Source: Chlamydiota bacterium
Lineage (GTDB): Bacteria; Chlamydiota; Chlamydiia; Chlamydiales; SLFE01
Length of the DNA: 6,683 bases
NCBI GenBank assembly: GCA_011065065.1
Contig: JAAKFL010000101.1
Span: 1 to 6,683 of the forward strand
Reading direction: 5' to 3'
In this document: piece by piece, positions 5,850 through 6,683 of the stretch
Layout of the letters: each line of letters opens with the position of its first letter
Numbering within the stretch: the stretch's first letter is position 1
Program-made: the position numbers and the translations under genes
Notes under the pieces: generated by a model
What the model saw: only the letters and a program-made list of their open reading frames with translations
What the model was told of the DNA's origin: nothing
Databases searched by the model: none

Positions 5850-6010
5850 GTACCCAATCCACTTTATTTTGCCAAGTGGGACAGCGTCAAAGCCCCGGGA
5901 TTGGACGATCGTAAGTCGGTTAATATTGATTAATATTAACCGACTTACGATCGTTCAATCGCGGGAGCTTTCACGCGGCCCCACTTGGCAAAATAAAGTG
6001 GATTGGGTAC
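5850..6010. mobile_element. 161-bp imperfect palindrome, MITE-like element
   Basis: The left arm 5850-5927 pairs with the right arm 5932-6010 around the loop GATT (5928-5931). The outer 31 bp (5850-5880 with 5980-6010) are perfectly complementary, and so are the inner 23 bp (5905-5927 with 5932-5954). Between them only six positions fail to pair (5881, 5883, 5888, 5894, 5897 and a G-T at 5904), plus one unpaired base (5961). There is no open frame inside. The ends can be read as TA-CCCAATCC...GGATTGGG-TA, which would fit a TA target duplication, or as a 4-bp GTAC duplication. It interrupts a repeat block, so it looks inserted. A non-autonomous transposable element is the best guess; a fold-back remnant of an insertion sequence is the alternative. 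It is too long, and lacks T-tracts on either strand, for an ordinary terminator. Confidence 0.75.
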
Positions 6011-6012
6011 AA

Positions 6013-6032
6013 GCTATCCTATTATCCTGATT
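6013..6032 (-). repeat. CAGGATA repeat, downstream arm (distal part, displaced)
   Basis: On the minus strand this reads CAGGATAATAGGATAGC (from 6029 to 6013), matching parts of the upstream block: CAGGATAAT (5410-5418) and AGGATAGC (5402-5409). It is separated from the gene-proximal part at 5833-5845 only by the 161-bp palindrome, so the two pieces probably formed one block before insertion. Confidence 0.7.
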
Positions 6033-6058
6033 CCCAATAGCCTTGTCGATTGCTGGAT

Positions 6059-6110
6059 TGGCTCTCATCGGTTCTACCATCATTTCTGGCATGTATGGAA
6101 ATGAGAGCCA
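6059..6110. repeat. 10-bp perfect inverted repeat next to the P450 gene end
   Basis: TGGCTCTCAT (6059-6068) and ATGAGAGCCA (6101-6110) are exact reverse complements around a 32-nt spacer. It lies just downstream of the P450 stop. No T-tract follows on either strand, so a standard terminator is not supported. It may be the end of a small element or a processing structure. The rest of 6033-6124 shows no gene. Confidence 0.45.
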
Positions 6111-6124
6111 GTTAGACCCCGCTC

Positions 6125-6683
6125 TTAGTCAAATCGACGTCTAAACACAACATTCAACGGCCTGTCATGCTTAAGGATGACTCCCCCAACATGCTTCATA
6201 TTGACAACATCCTCAAGATCATAAGCTTTTACTTCGGCTTTCATGATCATATTCACAAGAGCTGCTTTAATGGTTCCTCTTAAAGCCAACCACTTTCCGC
6301 AGCAGTCATGAGGATAATAGCCAAAAGTTTTCATGTCTCTTTTTAACTCAGCTCCGCGTTCTCCCTGAAACCGATCTGGATTGAAAGTGAAGGGATCTTC
6401 GAAAAGTTTAGGATCGCGTTGTGCAAAATAGTGAAGGTAAGCCATGGTGGTTCCCTTTGGAATGGTCACCTTTTTTTCACCGTCATGAAAACTAAGTTCC
6501 TCTTCAGCATCACGAGTTTGGATGACAACAGGAGGATTCAGCCTTAAAGTTTCCCAAACAAAATTATCCAGATGTTCAAGGGCATTGATATTATCATAAT
6601 TGAACTCTTTCCCCCGAAGCCCTTCCGATATTTCCGCATAAAGCCTATCTTGCCACTCAGGATACATAATCAAATTCTTGAAA
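6125..6683 (-). CDS. Cytochrome P450, C-terminal part (5' end outside window)
   Basis: The C-terminal part of a P450 monooxygenase, 185 codons of a protein usually 400-500 residues long; the frame is open to the window edge. Reading on the minus strand: MYPEWQDRLYAEI follows the I helix (which lies outside the window), ETLR (6542-6553) is the K-helix ExxR, then LNPPVVIQTR, FNPDRF as the PxRF-type motif, and FGYYPHDCCG as the heme loop. The heme-ligand Cys is codon 6302-6304, the first of two Cys. The loop deviates from FxxGxRxCxG: the Gly is Tyr and the Arg is His, while Phe, Cys and the last Gly are kept. The protein ends about 58 residues after that Cys, normal for the family. There is no partner reductase or ferredoxin in the window, and the substrate is unknown. 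It converges with the GxxExxY block. A TTG at 6673 is internal, because family-like residues continue upstream of it. Confidence 0.9.
   Translation of the reverse strand, partial: FKNLIMYPEWQDRLYAEISEGLRGKEFNYDNINALEHLDNFVWETLRLNPPVVIQTRDAEEELSFHDGEKKVTIPKGTTMAYLHYFAQRDPKLFEDPFTFNPDRFQGERGAELKRDMKTFGYYPHDCCGKWLALRGTIKAALVNMIMKAEVKAYDLEDVVNMKHVGGVILKHDRPLNVVFRRRFD

Noticed and set aside
5850..6010. Rho-independent terminator
   Set aside because: The stem is about 78 bp long, far beyond terminator size, and no T-tract follows on either strand.
5401..6032. CRISPR array from the CAGGATA repeats
   Set aside because: Units are only 7-9 bases, spacing is irregular, the two sides are in opposite orientation and no spacers of constant length exist.
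6671..6673. TTG at 6673 as the P450 start
   Set aside because: The frame stays open upstream (FKN before it) and the I helix and substrate region are missing, so this is an internal codon of a gene cut by the window edge.

Overview
The window (6,683 bp) looks like an accessory stretch of a bacterial chromosome with moderate GC and AT-leaning intergenic regions. By memory of protein families it best fits a Chlamydia-related intracellular bacterium (Parachlamydiales type). The pointers are the run of exported, uncharacterised glycosyltransferase-like proteins next to a cytochrome P450. No marker gene here settles the taxonomy, so this is an inference.

Layout, left to right. (1) 1-2101, plus strand: the 3' part of a GntR/FadR-type regulator, whose last 14 bases overlap the start of an ABC-F ATPase gene; the two are probably translationally coupled. 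(2) 2102-2547: a 44-bp convergent gap with a GGGGTC-A-GACCCC palindrome, then a small SnoaL-like (NTF2-fold) gene on the minus strand. (3) 2548-2760: a divergent intergenic region with an imperfect 14-bp direct repeat and weak promoter-like sites. (4) 2761-5400, plus strand: a tight three-gene operon (gaps of 1 and 8 nt). Each product has a Sec-type N-terminal hydrophobic segment followed by a predicted glycosyltransferase-like domain, each of a different type: DUF6492-like with DAD; an EYDN family with GFINE and NLHVH motifs; and a GT47/exostosin-like C-terminal motif. (5) 5401-6032: an AT-rich GxxExxY gene (PD-(D/E)XK nuclease superfamily) bracketed by inverted CAGGATA-type repeats. The downstream repeat block is split by a 161-bp, nearly perfect palindrome (78/79-nt arms, 4-nt loop) that resembles a MITE. 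(6) 6033-6683: a short stem-loop and, on the minus strand, the C-terminal part of a cytochrome P450 that runs off the window.

The most interesting parts are the three-gene exported glycosyltransferase cassette, which would be expected to act outside the cytoplasm, and the nested GxxExxY-repeat-palindrome block immediately after it. That block shows two successive layers of insertion and may have set the C-terminus of the third glycosyltransferase gene.
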